A stretch of 64,000 nucleotides of DNA from Prostheceraeus crozeri (Eukaryota; Platyhelminthes; Polycladida; Euryleptidae), in the NCBI GenBank assembly GCA_907163375.1, contig CAJQUW010009070.1, forward strand, positions 186,001 to 250,000. Direction: 5' to 3'. The position numbers and the translations under genes are program-made. Shown here piece by piece: positions 1 through 11,234 of the stretch (position 1 is its first letter; every line of letters begins with the position of its first letter). Under the pieces are notes generated by a model that saw only the letters and a program-made list of their open reading frames with translations, was not told the DNA's origin and ran no database searches.

Positions 1-923
1 TAGGTCCCAACAACTTCCACAACCAACTTGGCAAATAGTTTGACTGTGATGCAATGTTTTAGATCGAATCTGATCTACAAACCATAGATTTTTCCATGTG
101 CCATCATTGTACATACGCAAGATATCAAACTTCCATTCTAGTGTGCTATTATCTACTTCTGTGTTGCAGACCTCATTTTAATCATCATCTACATCCGCAG
201 AACTGAAACTTAGTGATTCTTACGGTGTATAGCTTAAGTTGAGGACTGTACATAATACAACATAAGCAACGTTGCAGATTCAGTAATAAACGCCAGGCAA
301 GCAGGAAGCTAAGTCGGCATCTTATACATTTCTGGCGTTTAAGAGAAAAGCCATCCGTCGATTTCTCAAAAATTGCCATGTTTGAACAATATTGGATCCA
401 TGTTATGCTAACAGATTGAAATCTGAGACGGGTTATCTAAAAATTATTTTTCTCATCTACCATATATGGAATCAGGTCGCCATTTTGGATTTGTATGACT
501 ACAGAAAAATGACTTTGATGAAAGATTTTAAATTTGCTTTAAAGTTATCAGAGAGGTTATATTACGAACTTGCAAAAGTAGAATCTAAGCGGGGTCCTTT
601 TAGACCAGTAAATTTTTTTCGGGCACACCGTGGGTCCGCGTCTTCTCTTAGCACATTTTGATCGAAGTGTTTCAGACCTGATGAACAGCAAAATCAAAAG
701 TAGCCAAAACCACTTTGATGACACCTCACCCAACCTCGTACAATATCTAGAGCGCTCTTAAATTGCTTTTAAATTCTTTTTTTACTAATGTTGTAAAAAA
801 TGTTGCTTTAATCGAATTCTCTAGGTGGAAGGTCAACATGGCAGGTGCTTGACTTCTATGGGGTGAAGACATTGGTAATTCACGCGAGCGCCTTTCTCTT
901 CAATGGCCATAAATGGTTTAATA
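1..923. other. Unassigned AT-rich DNA
   Basis: I see no gene, repeat end or splice-bordered exon here. The longest open frames (for example 392-661) have no recognisable domain and no splice context. Confidence 0.5.
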
Positions 924-927
924 TTAA

Positions 928-1925
928 CCCTATCCATAAGGGGGGGTCGAATCGACCCCCCTGCCGCATTTTTGTTGTGGAGCTTTTAAAACTAAACCGA
1001 TTGACCCAGACTTTTGTGACTTTTAGTTTCTGGATATTTCCCAACTTTTCGCCGAAAATCGTTGCATTTGGTTCATGGGAAGTTAAATTTATGGCCCGTT
1101 TTGAAAAGTGCATTTTTTGAAAGTCTGAATTTTGCCTGATTTTGCAAACATCTGATGTGCTAAGTTTTGACAAAGCAAGCTGAATATCAATTTTTTGCGT
1201 CACTCCACAACTAGGTGGCCATAAATTGCACCATCAAGATAATATAGACATCAAAGATACTATAGACATCGATAAGAGTCATCCAAACTTGAATGTCATG
1301 TAAATACTACTTATTTGCTTTTCAGTAGAATTGAGTCAACTAAGTTGCAACTAAGTAGTGTTCGTTCATATTGTTTTAAAAACTTCTGCTTATTCAGTGT
1401 CATTATTAGTCTTAATTACATTATTGGAAGGTAGCAAGACCTCTCAAATTGTTTCTACAGATGAATAAAAGTAGTCAATTTTGAGTGAAATCTTTCCCTT
1501 TTCTGCTTATGATTTATTTTTATTATTAGCAATATCACATATTCAAATTTTGAATTTAAATTCATGATGTGTAGACAAAAAAGTTTAGAGCATCAAAATA
1601 GCATCATTCTCCTGATCATTAATTGTATGTGTCACTAACGTCATTGAACTAAAAGCTCTGAATCTATATTTGCAGTCAATGAGAAGAAAACATAAAAAAT
1701 CCGCTAAATTTTGAAGTTCAAATTTTAAATAGCCATTTAAAGCATCAAGATGGACGAATTAGGAAAAACCGATACCACCGTTAGAAAGATCACACGCAGA
1801 ATATTCTACCCTAAATATTTTATGTACAACGGAGCAGTATTTAGGAAGTTAAGGAGTGCGGCCGAATCTCCGCCCACCCCCACCCCCGGGATGGCGATGC
1901 GCTTCAGAGCCCGGTATGGATAGGG
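928..1925. mobile_element. piggyBac-type non-autonomous element (MITE)
   Basis: The element is bounded by TTAA at 924-927 and TTAA at 1926-1929. Its ends are inverted: CCCTATCCATA on the left and TATGGATAGGG on the right. A TTAA target and termini starting CCC are hallmarks of the piggyBac superfamily. No transposase frame is visible in the 998 bp, so it is non-autonomous. Just inside the left end is a GC-rich palindrome (about 940-962, GGGGGGTCGAATCGACCCCCC core with flanks), and the right end has a C-rich tract. Family assignment rests on ends only. Confidence 0.75.
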
Positions 1926-1929
1926 TTAA

Positions 1930-2902
1930 ACTGGCTATACTCGTACATGTTCCTACACGAGCATTTTTCTACTGAGAAATCACCTTTTTAGATCAAAGGT
2001 ATCTATGGAATAAATCGAATATAAACTGGAACAACTATCATGACGTACAAAAGTCAGGTCATTAAAAATTCAAAGATTTCAAAAATTCAAAAGCATTACG
2101 AACGCCGGCACGACTTGCAATTTGAGGTTTCGATCCACGAGACGGCAAGAATAGATTGTCAATAGTTCCCAAAGCTGATCATCCATCACTTCGCAACATA
2201 ATTTGACATTGACCACACGGGGGTCTGAAACCATTCACGTCTTGGACGCGAGCTCTCCTTCCGCATATTCTAGAGAATTTCCTAGAATCAGATGCACCCA
2301 CAGAGACGGAATCGTCTATCGCTGTTACTCTAGAAGTGACACGATTGTATCTCAGCCATTATATGCAATGGTAGAGAGAAGTGGAGAAATTCGACTACCT
2401 TTGGCTTACATGATTGGCCAAGCGAGCAATGCGTGAGGAAAGTTGTATTAGGGAGCACACGAGCTGTCGTTGTCACATTGAAAATTGAACATCTGACAAG
2501 TCAACAGTACACATTACGTTAAATGGAAAATTGAACTTTTTCCCCCTCGGGTCTAGTTCTAAGCGTATCAGTATTAGAAAATGTCATCTCTATAGCCATA
2601 CACGCAGACAAAGCAATTTTTTGCACGCCATCCCAATCATATTTCATGCGTATTTTGGATTAATCCAATGCTACTCTTTTTTTCTTAAATAGTAGAATAA
2701 TAGTAAATGATACATGTGGGGTCCATCCACTGAATTTTCAACTATCACAGTTTATTTTTCATATCCAGATGCATTTTTTACCATCCATTGACACTTTAAT
2801 GACATTGAATATCTTTCATTTCCAGTCGATTGACTTTTGATGGATCATGAAATAGCAAAAGCATTCCCAGGAAAGACAACAATTGATTTTGACATTTCTG
2901 AG
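1930..2902. other. Unassigned DNA
   Basis: No recognisable gene or element end. An open frame at 2203-2436 has no known domain and is probably chance. Confidence 0.5.
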
Positions 2903-3037
2903 AAGTGTGTTGTGTGCTTATTCTAATAACAATAAACACAAATTTCACTGAATGCAATCAGCAACTCGTTTTTCTGCGTACGACTGGTTGAAACTTTTAA
3001 ACGACTTAGTGGTTGGGAAGCGCCTGTTAAACCTTTC
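2903..3037 (+). repeat. Direct repeat, copy 1 of 2
   Basis: A 135-bp unit beginning AAGTGTGTTGTGTGC is repeated almost identically at 3597-3731, 694 bp apart. The unit includes an AATAAA-like stretch. It could be two tails of one dispersed family or a local duplication; neither copy shows terminal inverted repeats. Confidence 0.75.
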
Positions 3038-3596
3038 GCTGTGGGTTTTCCTGTTTAATATGCGGATGAGGGAGACTTCTGTCGTAATGTATAACAGTCT
3101 TCTTATAGCCTACACATCTTATTAACTGCAATTGTTTGTAGAAGATCAACTAGAAGATCTGAAGTGCCATTGTGGTATCAGTTATGCAAAATCGGACTTT
3201 GTGTTGTAGCATCATTGATTTGAAATTGTTGCCGACGAAAATTCCTCAAAGACAAAAAAATTCTCGTCGATAATCTTATTTGCGAGTTTTCAGTCGATTT
3301 ACCCTTCCTTAGGCACAGCAAGTCAAGACCTTATTATCCAGAACCTTACTATCAAGTAGTTTGATTTCAGATATTCATCGAAGATTGTATTTTGTAAGTT
3401 CACTTCTGATGGATCGTAATTTCGAAAAAATGATCAGTGACTATTCCATTCGATGGCAATGTACTCACTGTAATGATAAGTCATGATATGTAGTGTTTCT
3501 ATGATTTTGCATTTCATTCTGGGAGCAAAGCAAAGTTTGGTACCTCAGTTTTGTCCCAAAAACCTGAAAACTGAAACCTGAAAACCAAAAACTGAA
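3038..3596. other. Spacer between the direct repeats, with a short minisatellite
   Basis: No gene seen. The last 60 bases hold a short imperfect array of the type CTGAAAACCTGAAA (about 3560-3596). Confidence 0.5.
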
Positions 3597-3731
3597 AAGT
3601 GTGTTGTGTGCTTATTCTAATAACAATAAACACAAAATTCACTGAATGCAATCAGCAACTCGTTTTTCTGCGTACCACTGGTTGAAACTTTTCAATGACA
3701 TAGTGGTTGGGAAGCGCCTGTTAAACCTTTC
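3597..3731 (+). repeat. Direct repeat, copy 2 of 2
   Basis: Second copy of the unit at 2903-3037, with only a handful of substitutions, so the duplication is fairly young. Both copies have the same orientation. Confidence 0.75.
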
Positions 3732-4292
3732 TAAAGTGAACCTTATTAAGATTTGTGCCATGTTCAATATATTCACATTATGTAACTACAGATTGTTTCA
3801 TAAAACATGGATCACCCTTAAACATCGCCTTAACTTCAACTTTGTCTAACTCCGCCAAACTTGAAGGAATTTCTCTGAAATTTGGAAGATATGTCAGTTG
3901 TGCTTACTAATATCATTGTTGGAAATTTCAAGCATGAATATTGAGTTGTTTTCCTGTTATAGATAAACAAGTAGTAGATAATTTGATCTTCATTTAGCAA
4001 TGTTACACAAAATCATATTTCACTCTTATAAAATTATATTTGTTTCCTTTGTTATGTAATATGTTGTTCTACAAGCCAAAAGCTATCAAGCAAAACAAAA
4101 AATAAAGAAAATCGGTCAATCAGAGCCAGTATAGCACCATTATTAATCAACAATAATGTAACTGCTACATGTGATTAACTGGACTTCATGTGCCATAGCT
4201 TCCTGACTTCGTTGCGGTGGTGTTGGCGGCACTCCTAATTGCTTTCAGCTAGAAATCTATCTCTTACCGGTTGAAAACAATACAAAGCACAA

Positions 4293-4547
4293 ATGAACAA
4301 TAACGAGATCGCATTCACAAAAGGCAAAGTGTCAGCCTTGCTAGAACCAGTGTTTTCTTTGCGAGCTACAAGCAAGCGACTAAATGTCCCTTACACAAAT
4401 GTGAATCGATGGCATAATGATGATTTTCGACTCTGTCGTAAAGAGGGCTCTGGCCGTCCACGCAAAACATCCAAACGTAGAGACCGCCTAATTTTGAGAT
4501 TTGTTAAAGTTGATCCAAGTCTCTCGTTAACTGAGATGGCTGCGTAG
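4293..4547 (+). pseudogene. Tc1-like transposase, N-terminal HTH part
   Basis: The 84-residue frame reads as a helix-turn-helix (residues about 15-45, with RATSKRLNVPYTNVNRW) followed by a basic GSGRPRKTSKRRDR linker, which is the GRPR-type hook between the two paired-like helices of Tc1 transposases. It stops at 4547. The following DNA resumes in another frame with transposase-like sequence, so this is the front part of the broken gene. Confidence 0.65.
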
Positions 4548-4549
4548 AA

Positions 4550-5258
4550 GACTTATTGAGTCGAATTTCAAGAGCTGTAAGAGGCCCTCTCAGATCGAAT
4601 TATCAGATCAGCATACAAAAAGACGTCTCAGATGGGCAATGAGTCATTCTCACTGGCGAAATCAATGGGATCGGGTTGTCTGGTCTGATGAGGCATCAGT
4701 CCGTCTGAAGGATAGTGATGGTCGATTGAGATTTTGGATAAAATCTGATCAGGAAATTCCAAGACATTCCAAGAAAGTCCCCGGGTACAAGGTGGTGCGA
4801 CTCTACTGATTTGGGCTGGCATTTGAACCAATGGCCGCTGTAAACTTCACATACAGCAAGGAACCATGAATTCTGAACGCTATGTGAATGTTTTACGAAT
4901 AAACATTGGCCAAATGACAGATCAACTTGGTGATCCATCGACTTGGTTATTTATGGATGATAATGCTACGTGTCACAGGAGTAGTGGAGTCAACTTATGC
5001 AAGTCTCAATTAGGGCTTAGGACATTATCTTGGCCAGCTCGTTCTCCTGATCTGAATCCCATAGAAAATGTATGGAGTATTCTAAAACGTAACGTTCGTC
5101 GTTCACTGCTACCTACAGATGGCGTATCACAACTTACGTCACTGTTAAAAAGAGAGTGGAGAAAGTTAGATCAGTCAAAAATCAACGATATCATCGAATC
5201 AATGCCTAGACGAAGTGGTAGTATCATTGACAATAAGGGTAAGGCCACAAAATATTAG
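4550..5258 (+). pseudogene. Tc1-like transposase, catalytic domain (DDE)
   Basis: Two plus-strand pieces form the catalytic region. Around 4660-4700 the reading VVWSDEAS matches the first catalytic Asp. The frame at 4866-5258 (130 aa) holds FMDDNATCHRS with the second Asp and SPDLNPIENVW with the catalytic Glu, spaced as in DD34E Tc1 elements. It ends naturally with GKATKY. At least one stop lies between the pieces (near 4808). The remnant at about 55.56-56.31 kb is a relative. Confidence 0.8.
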
Positions 5259-5420
5259 CTTCTTAAGAACCGTTACTATATCATAGCTTATCAGATTATA
5301 TAAGGACATTTAAATATATTAGGGACATGAAATAACATGAAAAATGCTTTCTGTATCATACTTATGTTTTATTTAGTCAAATTTTAGGATGATCCACTTT
5401 TTATGAAACGGACTGTATAT

Positions 5421-5844
5421 GATCAGTGAAAGGCTCAGCTGCTACGCTTTAGATTGTAGACAATGATTCTTATGTTGATAGAGAGTGACTAGGGCTTAAA
5501 AACTTGCTCTGGAAATGTATAAAGCAAAATGCAATCATAAGCTCTATTTTTGACATGTCATTCAACCCACTAGGGCGATTAATTTAATTCGTCAGGGGGG
5601 GGCCGAACCCTCCATTGGGGCGAGGGTTAATGCATGAAAAATGATAATGGCCTTATCATGAGCAGATGTTGCACTTGCTGAATCACACCAAAGAATTGCT
5701 TTGCACTATTTAAGAATTGATTGTCAGATATTTTCGGTTTCCGATTCCTATACCTTTAATTTGCTGCTACAAAACCGACAAAACTCATCAATTTCTTTCG
5801 CGTGTCGTTGTCACAACGGGAACACAAACCAATAGCAGGTCATC
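5421..5844. other. Unassigned DNA with a G-run
   Basis: No gene seen. Around 5575-5632 there is a G-rich and C-rich patch ending in GCGAGGGTTAA, somewhat like a piggyBac-type terminus, but with no partner end. Confidence 0.35.
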
Positions 5845-7411
5845 GAGTTGCTAATTTCAAGCATTACCACTCCAAGGCTGTCATGACACGGACGATCTAT
5901 AAAATAATACCATTTCATTCTGCTTTATGCTATCATGATCAGTCAATTTCATTGTAATTTCTTCAAAGCTGCATAAATTTGCATATCTCACATTTGGAAA
6001 CAATTCCATTTGTATTCTCCTCGAGTTCATTTAATCAAATCGAAACTGTGTACACATTGGGGATTTAATAAATGCTCAGTTGCCACTCTAACTAATATAA
6101 GTAAGTAAGTAAGCGTATATTTGCTTGCATTGAAAATCGATAGAGACATAACTAGATACATAAAAAGACAAAAAGTGAAAAAATTGATGATGAAAATGCA
6201 CTGATAATCAAGTGAGTAACAGACATCAACTAGTCTAGGAGGAGTGAAGAGAAAAAGAAATCATAAACATGCTTACACCTGTATTAGTTTTACTGAGATC
6301 ACATTGTGTATTTTACGGCCAAGGAAGTCCAAGGGAAAAAGAAATGCAGTTTTCGAGATGTTTTTATGTGTGGCAGCCGAAAAAAACCTAAATTAGGCAT
6401 GCGTGGGGGCAGGAATGCATGGAGAGGATGGGTTGTATATCGTTCACACGAAGTGAAGTACTTTCGAGCGCGTCCTATTCTCAGGACTGATAGCGGAGGG
6501 AACTTTCCACACTCACAATTCTTTCCACACATTTTTGTTCCAATCCTTTTGGCAACCAGGCAAACAAGGAGGACTCGTAGAGTAAAACGGACACAATGAT
6601 AGATTCATAGACCACTTTTAAATGTTCACAGGATGATAGAGGCTTCAGCACCCGTATAACGTATAGACGTTTCGAAGAAATCTTGAGCATATTATCGAAA
6701 TGAGCCTCCCACGTCATCCTATCGTTCCAAAGAACGCCAAGAATCCTTATTTCCTTTGAGACTTCTATGAAGGGATACGTATAGCTGTCACTTCTGCTTT
6801 TATGAAAAACAAGTTGCTTAGACTTATTGATGTTCAGGACCATCTTCTTCGACGCGACCCATTGTTGAACGGCTGTCAAACCATCCGGTTCAGCATCATC
6901 TTGGAAAATTGGCTCGATCAAGGCGACATCGTCAGCAAATAGAACAATAGAGGTACAGCTAGAATTGATGCACAGGGACCCCATAAATACGGCAAATAAA
7001 ACTGGGCCGAGAACTGAGCCCTGGGGAATGCCTGAGTGAACATCATTTACAGATCCAAAAGCACCATCTATCTTTAGACGTTGAGAACGATCTATAATGT
7101 AATTCCTCAGCCAAAGGATGAAGCCAGAATTCACATCAGCATTTATAAGGCGATTTATCATAATGTTTGGCAGTACCTTGTCGAATGCCTTGGAAAGATC
7201 TAAACAGGTCATTCGCACAGCTTTCACTTGCGGATTATCCATATGTTTAGTGATACAGTCACGTATTCTTACAAGTGCACCTTCAGTTGATCTGTGGTTT
7301 CGGAAAGCAGACTGGTATGGTCCATACAACGAGCTTAACTCAGAATACACCGACTTCAAAATAAGCCTCTCGAGAATTTTGCTCGGAGTTGCTAAATGTA
7401 CTTACTCTATG
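5845..7411 (+). mobile_element. hAT-type MITE, copy C (5' truncated, split by a LINE)
   Basis: The stretch 5845-6101 aligns with the last quarter of the complete copies at 48284-49069 and 60071-60915 (shared GGCTGTCATGACACG and ACATTGGGGATTTAATAAAT). The alignment breaks at 6101, where a minus-strand LINE begins, and resumes at about 7394 with TACTTACTCTATG, the family's exact right terminus. Duplicated TAATATA-like bases flank the LINE. The left part of this copy is absent. Confidence 0.7.
6101..7394 (-). mobile_element. LINE (CR1/Jockey-type), 5' truncated
   Basis: A minus-strand non-LTR retrotransposon. The frame 6481-7359 is a reverse transcriptase with DLSKAFDKV, the GIPQGSVLGP motif and the catalytic FADD box, followed by the thumb region (ILGVLWNDRMTWEAHFDNML). 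The C-terminal tail, ending in a TSRKLHFFFPW motif, continues at about 6299-6490 in a different frame, so there is at least one frameshift. The 3' end carries a short (CTTA)n tail at 6101-6120. The endonuclease and ORF1 are absent, as expected of a 5'-truncated insertion. It sits inside hAT MITE copy C. Confidence 0.85.
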
Positions 7412-7964
7412 AGTCACCGGTGACCCGTTGGGCGACGGTGGTAGAAAAAAATGATTGTCATCACAGCATGCAGACAAGATTGCTTATTTGAGGTATAGAA
7501 ATGTAATTTCCTTGTGTTTGTGACTTTTCGATGCTATAGCAACTAAGTACAAACTATTATATCAAAAGTACAGGTCAGATTGAAACTCACAATTCAAGTA
7601 GGCCCACTACATTACAGCTTTTGAATTTAAACTGCCAAATGTCGTGTGACCAAATGATGGATTAAATGATAATTTAATGTGTATCGTGACACACGCAATT
7701 GCTTCATGAAAGGACGTGACTTCTTCTTCTGTTTTCACCATAACTAAACCGCTTTGATGGCAATTTACGTAGAGTAGTTTATGAGTAGTGCATGTATTTT
7801 CATGTAGAACAGCAAGTCTTTTGTCATTTTATTCACGAAATCTTATTTTACTGAAGTTGTAATGTGTAAATAAACTATTTCGAAGCGTATCAATGCATTT
7901 TTCTTTGATCGAAATTTTCGGGGTTTTACTACCACGAAGGCTAAATGGGTTACTGGTGACTCAT
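7409..7964. repeat. Putative MITE with inverted ends
   Basis: ATGAGTCACCGGTGACCC at the left end matches, with a few mismatches, the reverse complement of the right end (GGGTTACTGGTGACTCAT). No coding frame inside. The left end abuts or overlaps the right terminus of hAT MITE copy C, and no clean target duplication can be seen, so the superfamily is unknown. Confidence 0.5.
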
Positions 7965-7999
7965 GCCCAATTTGGTAATTAGATCCATCCCATTGGTAA

Positions 8000-8500
8000 T
8001 TAATTACCATTCTTTAATAACATCAATGTTTTTGTACGCGTGCCCTGTCTGTGGTCGTATTCCTGCTACTTTGATAGAAAAGTTAGAGCGATTTCAACGA
8101 AGAGCTCACAGAGTCATTTGCGGGAAGGAGTTGTGCAAGTTTTCCTCTAATGTCTGACTGCGTTTGCAGAGCTGGTTTGAATTTTCTAAAGGTTTGTGAG
8201 AGCTCATCTTGTCACCCTCTGCATCTTTTAGTTCCATCACGGTTACCACGCAATGGTCAATTTTATCTGCCAAGTTGTTCAACTTCCCGTCGTTTCCACT
8301 CATTTTTCCCATGGTTTTGCTTTCAATTCAATGACAGAGTGAGGATTTCTTAGTCATCTTTGCATCATTGACGTCTTGTACATGTATAGTACACTATGTC
8401 TGCTCGCTTAGAAATGGATTTTATAGTTGCTTTGACTTATGTTACCTATGGTAGCCATGTGACATTATCTTATGAACATTTGAATGGTGTATTCTTGTAA
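8000..8500 (+). pseudogene. LINE 3' fragment (CR1/Jockey-type)
   Basis: Plus-strand frames read like the C-terminal end of a LINE reverse transcriptase: LYACPVCGRIPATLIEKLER then FQRRAHRVICGKE, and, in another frame at 8150-8353, HPLHLLVPSRLP and STSRRFHSFFPW. These are the conserved last 100 residues of this LINE group. At least one frameshift; most of the element is missing. Confidence 0.7.
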
Positions 8501-8939
8501 TGCCTTAAAAGTGACTTACAATATCTGTACTTATGAATGTTTTGTATGATTTTCATTCAACGAATATAAACACATTTCTACTCTACTCTAGATATTTTCA
8601 AATTTCAAAATATCATGCCATTAAAGTCAGAGTGAGTAAAAAAGCAGTTTTGGAAAGTATCAATGATTTTCTACCGATATTTCTTTTACCGGCCTTTCCG
8701 GGGTTAAGCACGCCACAAAATATATCATATTACAAACTATCTGCCTCTGAAAGAACAAAGTATCATAATAAAATACAATGATTACAATTAACTTTAAAAG
8801 ATGCAGATGGGTCCGCAATGGTATTCAGATTCATTAAATGAAACATAAAGTAAGGGAATCATATAATCGGCAGACGAAAATTGAATTAAAAACTTAAACT
8901 CTCAGATCTCAACTTTTCCTTGACGATTTTCTTTATTAC
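8501..8939. other. Unassigned AT-rich DNA
   Basis: No gene or element end recognised before the 8-bp duplication at 8940-8947. Confidence 0.45.
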
Positions 8940-9071
8940 ATATTAAGTAAAGATGAGCGTCGGGTCGGGTTGCGAAAAAGTCAGATACCCGAGTCGAATA
9001 AAATTTCAACCCAGACCCGACCCGAATCCTACAAAAAATTTTAGAACCCGACCCGAACCCGAGTAGTATAT

Positions 9072-9117
9072 AGTGTGACATCCGGCGCAACGCTTCGCTT
9101 GCGCCGGATGTCACACT
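9072..9117. repeat. Subterminal GC-rich hairpin, left end
   Basis: Arms of 19 bp (AGTGTGACATCCGGCGCAA and its exact reverse complement) surround an 8-base loop CGCTTCGC. It lies 10 bp inside the element tip and stands out against about 75% A+T surroundings. The right end has the same stem with a longer loop. Confidence 0.9.
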
Positions 9118-9206
9118 TTTGCGGTGTTTTTTCATAATTTTCAAAAAAAACAAAATTTCAAAAATTTAGGGGGATTTCAAATTTCACGTGGCCGAAGGCC
9201 GAAGGC

Positions 9207-9480
9207 CAAAAATTTAGGTAGTGACAAATTTTCAAAAAATCAAAATTTCAAAAATTTAGGTAGTGACAAATTTTCAAAAAAATCGAAATTTCAAAAATTT
9301 AAGTTGTTTCAAAATATCACGTAATCGAAAATTTAGGCGGTCTCAAAATATCCCGTAATCGAAAATTTAGGCGGTCTCAAAATATCACGTGGACGAAAAT
9401 TTAGGCGGTCTTAAAATATCACGTAATCTAAAAAATATCACGTGGTCGAAAAATATCACGTGGTCTAAGAATTTTGAAAA
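9207..9480 (+). repeat. Short tandem-like units in the left Polinton end
   Basis: Repeated units of about 25-40 bp of the types AAAATTTAGGTAGTGACAAA and GAAAATTTAGGCGGTCTC, several ending in CACGTG-like E-box palindromes. The mirrored array lies at about 23040-23340. Confidence 0.75.
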
Positions 9481-9579
9481 TTTAGGCAGACGAAAATTTA
9501 AGTTGTCTCAAACTATCACGTAGTCTCAATATACCAGAAGATTGTATTCAAAATATTTATTCAAAATATTTCTTTAAAA

Positions 9580-10317
9580 ATGGAAACCTCAACGGGGACG
9601 GCGACGGCAACGGCGACGACGAAAATGGAAGAAACAAAAGTGGATGAAACAAAAGTGGAAGAAACCGCACGAATATATCCTTCGTTATCACAGTTAAAAA
9701 TAAGTGAATTGAATAAAGAAAAACACAAAGATAGAGTACGCTATATGAAAGATAAGGAATCTCAATTATTATTAAGATTAGAGCATTATAAAAAATTAAG
9801 AAAGAGATGGTCTAATGTTAAGAATGTAACACAAGGAATTGGCATATTCTTAACAATAAGTTTAGGTGCTTTAACAATTGTTATATCTTCTGGTGTTTTA
9901 GTAATTCCAGTAGTTGCTACTGCTTTAACAGGTACGGGTGTTTTTACAACTTCACTTATTACAATGTTAGATAAATCTTTAATAACGAAGAAACGAAAAT
10001 CATTAAAAAATAAACATTCTCACGTTAAAGTAGTTTATGATAAACTACATTACTACTTTCAAAGAGTATCTGATGATAATGTTATTACGTTAGATGAGAT
10101 TGAAAAATTTGATCAAATAGCTAATGAAGTAAATCAAATATCATTTCAATTACAGTCAGAAAAAGTTGATGATAAGAATAAACAGGATGGCAAAATTTCT
10201 AGTGATGGTAAAATTTCTAATGAAGAAAATGACAAAATTTTTTTAGAACAGCTAAAAACTTTGAGCGAAAATTTAAGCAAAACTTTATTAAACAAAACTT
10301 TATTAAACAAAACTTAA
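9580..10317 (+). CDS. Polinton membrane-type protein of unknown function
   Basis: A 245-residue frame. After a Thr/Ala- and Glu/Lys-rich start there is a basic region, then two hydrophobic segments (about residues 87-107 and 108-132, with GIFLTISLGALTIVISSGVL) and a charged, probably helical C-terminus. That is the layout of a two-pass membrane protein or of a membrane-active virion protein. The first about 43 codons lie inside the left terminal repeat, so the right repeat carries a copy of this gene's start. I do not recognise a family. Confidence 0.6.
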   Translation: METSTGTATATATTKMEETKVDETKVEETARIYPSLSQLKISELNKEKHKDRVRYMKDKESQLLLRLEHYKKLRKRWSNVKNVTQGIGIFLTISLGALTIVISSGVLVIPVVATALTGTGVFTTSLITMLDKSLITKKRKSLKNKHSHVKVVYDKLHYYFQRVSDDNVITLDEIEKFDQIANEVNQISFQLQSEKVDDKNKQDGKISSDGKISNEENDKIFLEQLKTLSENLSKTLLNKTLLNKT

Positions 10318-10438
10318 AACGAGAAACCTTTAAACGAAAAGATGTCAGACAACAAAGCAATAAAAAAATAATTTGTTCAGTAAAATGTTTTTGTTGTATT
10401 CCAATGTTACCGCAAAATTCAAATATTATATTTTAAAA

Positions 10439-11092
10439 ATGGATAAAATTAGAGCTGGTAATTTTAAAAGAATAAAACAATTAGAAGAGTTAATAAAACA
10501 AAGAAATATTATGAAAGAAAATCATCTTCAACATAGAATGATAAAAGCTGGTATTCAATCTGATATGTTTGAAAAAATGCAGCAAACCGAGCAAGTAAAA
10601 ACTGATTTTGAAAAAACTATGAAACCATTTAAAACTCTTGAAAAAGAACTTGCAAATAATGATAAACAAATTGATATAACAGATCCAGAGCACAAAACTA
10701 TATCAGATGACTATGGATTACTAGAATCAAACATTAATAAGAAATTACCAAAATCTATGCAATTTGAACATTCTATTTCATTTATAGATGGAAAAACAAT
10801 ACCTAGATTTTATCTCGGACAAGAAGAAATATTTCCACAACCTTTTCGAGGTTTAATTTTTTCACCAGATAAATCTCCTTTTAGTTTAGATAGAAATTTT
10901 GTTGATCTTTTAAGAGGAGCAGATTTAAATAATTATGATGTAGAAGATCTCATAAAATTGAAAGCTATGTTAGATAGAGTTAAAGCAGGAAAAACTTTTA
11001 GACGTTATAAACAATTAGAAAATTTATTATCAACGGGAGTTAAAGTAGGAAAAGGTTTTAAAACAGAAACAACTGTATTTTTTATCAGATGA
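10439..11092 (+). CDS. Polinton protein of unknown function
   Basis: An uncharacterised Lys/Glu-rich protein following the membrane-type gene on the same strand. The ATG at 10439 is preferred because an upstream extension reads as low-complexity sequence. The N-terminal half looks helical (KRIKQLEELIKQRN). The middle holds FIDGKTIPRFYLGQEEIFPQ, then a repeat-like ending (VKAGKTFRRYKQLENLLSTG) that echoes its own start (RAGNFKRIKQLEELI). No catalytic motif recognised. It may be specific to this Polinton lineage. Confidence 0.5.
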   Translation: MDKIRAGNFKRIKQLEELIKQRNIMKENHLQHRMIKAGIQSDMFEKMQQTEQVKTDFEKTMKPFKTLEKELANNDKQIDITDPEHKTISDDYGLLESNINKKLPKSMQFEHSISFIDGKTIPRFYLGQEEIFPQPFRGLIFSPDKSPFSLDRNFVDLLRGADLNNYDVEDLIKLKAMLDRVKAGKTFRRYKQLENLLSTGVKVGKGFKTETTVFFIR

Positions 11093-11234
11093 TCCACAAG
11101 AATTACTAAATAGATTAAATATTTTAATATCGGCAATAAAAGAAGGACATAATTCTAGTTTCAATGAAATTCATGCTATATTGAAAAGAATGTTGGAAAA
11201 GAAGATTCTAAATAAAGAGGATTATAAAAGTATA

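Larger units (their letters stand above)
4260..5420 (+). mobile_element. Tc1-like DNA transposon, degraded
   Basis: The segment encodes a Tc1-type transposase in pieces on the plus strand and ends on the right with an A+T-rich tail finishing in ATGAAACGGACTGTA, a typical Tc1-like terminus next to TA. No matching left inverted repeat was found, so the left boundary is approximate. The copy is inactive: the reading frame is split and part of the region between the DNA-binding and catalytic domains is missing. Confidence 0.7.
9062..9708 (+). repeat. Polinton left terminal inverted repeat
   Basis: About 647 bp, matched in reverse by 22829-23486. It comprises the AGTAGT tip, a GC-rich hairpin, an array of short AT-rich units (TTTCAAAAATTTAGG and relatives, many followed by TCACGTG or TCACGTA), and then the first about 43 codons of the leftmost gene. 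The inner limit is taken where the two arms stop matching. Confidence 0.9.

Noticed and set aside
2203-2436. 77-aa frame as a gene
   Set aside because: No recognisable domain, splice border or neighbour support.
3362-3385. Possible 23-bp microexon between a CAG and a GTAAGT
   Set aside because: Isolated signal, no compatible neighbouring exons.
8860-8947. The hAT element interrupting the LINE that starts at 24415
   Set aside because: The sequence left of 8940 gives no convincing LINE endonuclease reading in continuity, so the LINE's 5' limit is left open.
8948-9061. ACCCG/CGGGT runs as telomeric or centromeric satellite
   Set aside because: They are subterminal repeats of a hAT-type element with exact 8-bp duplications, and occur again at its other end.
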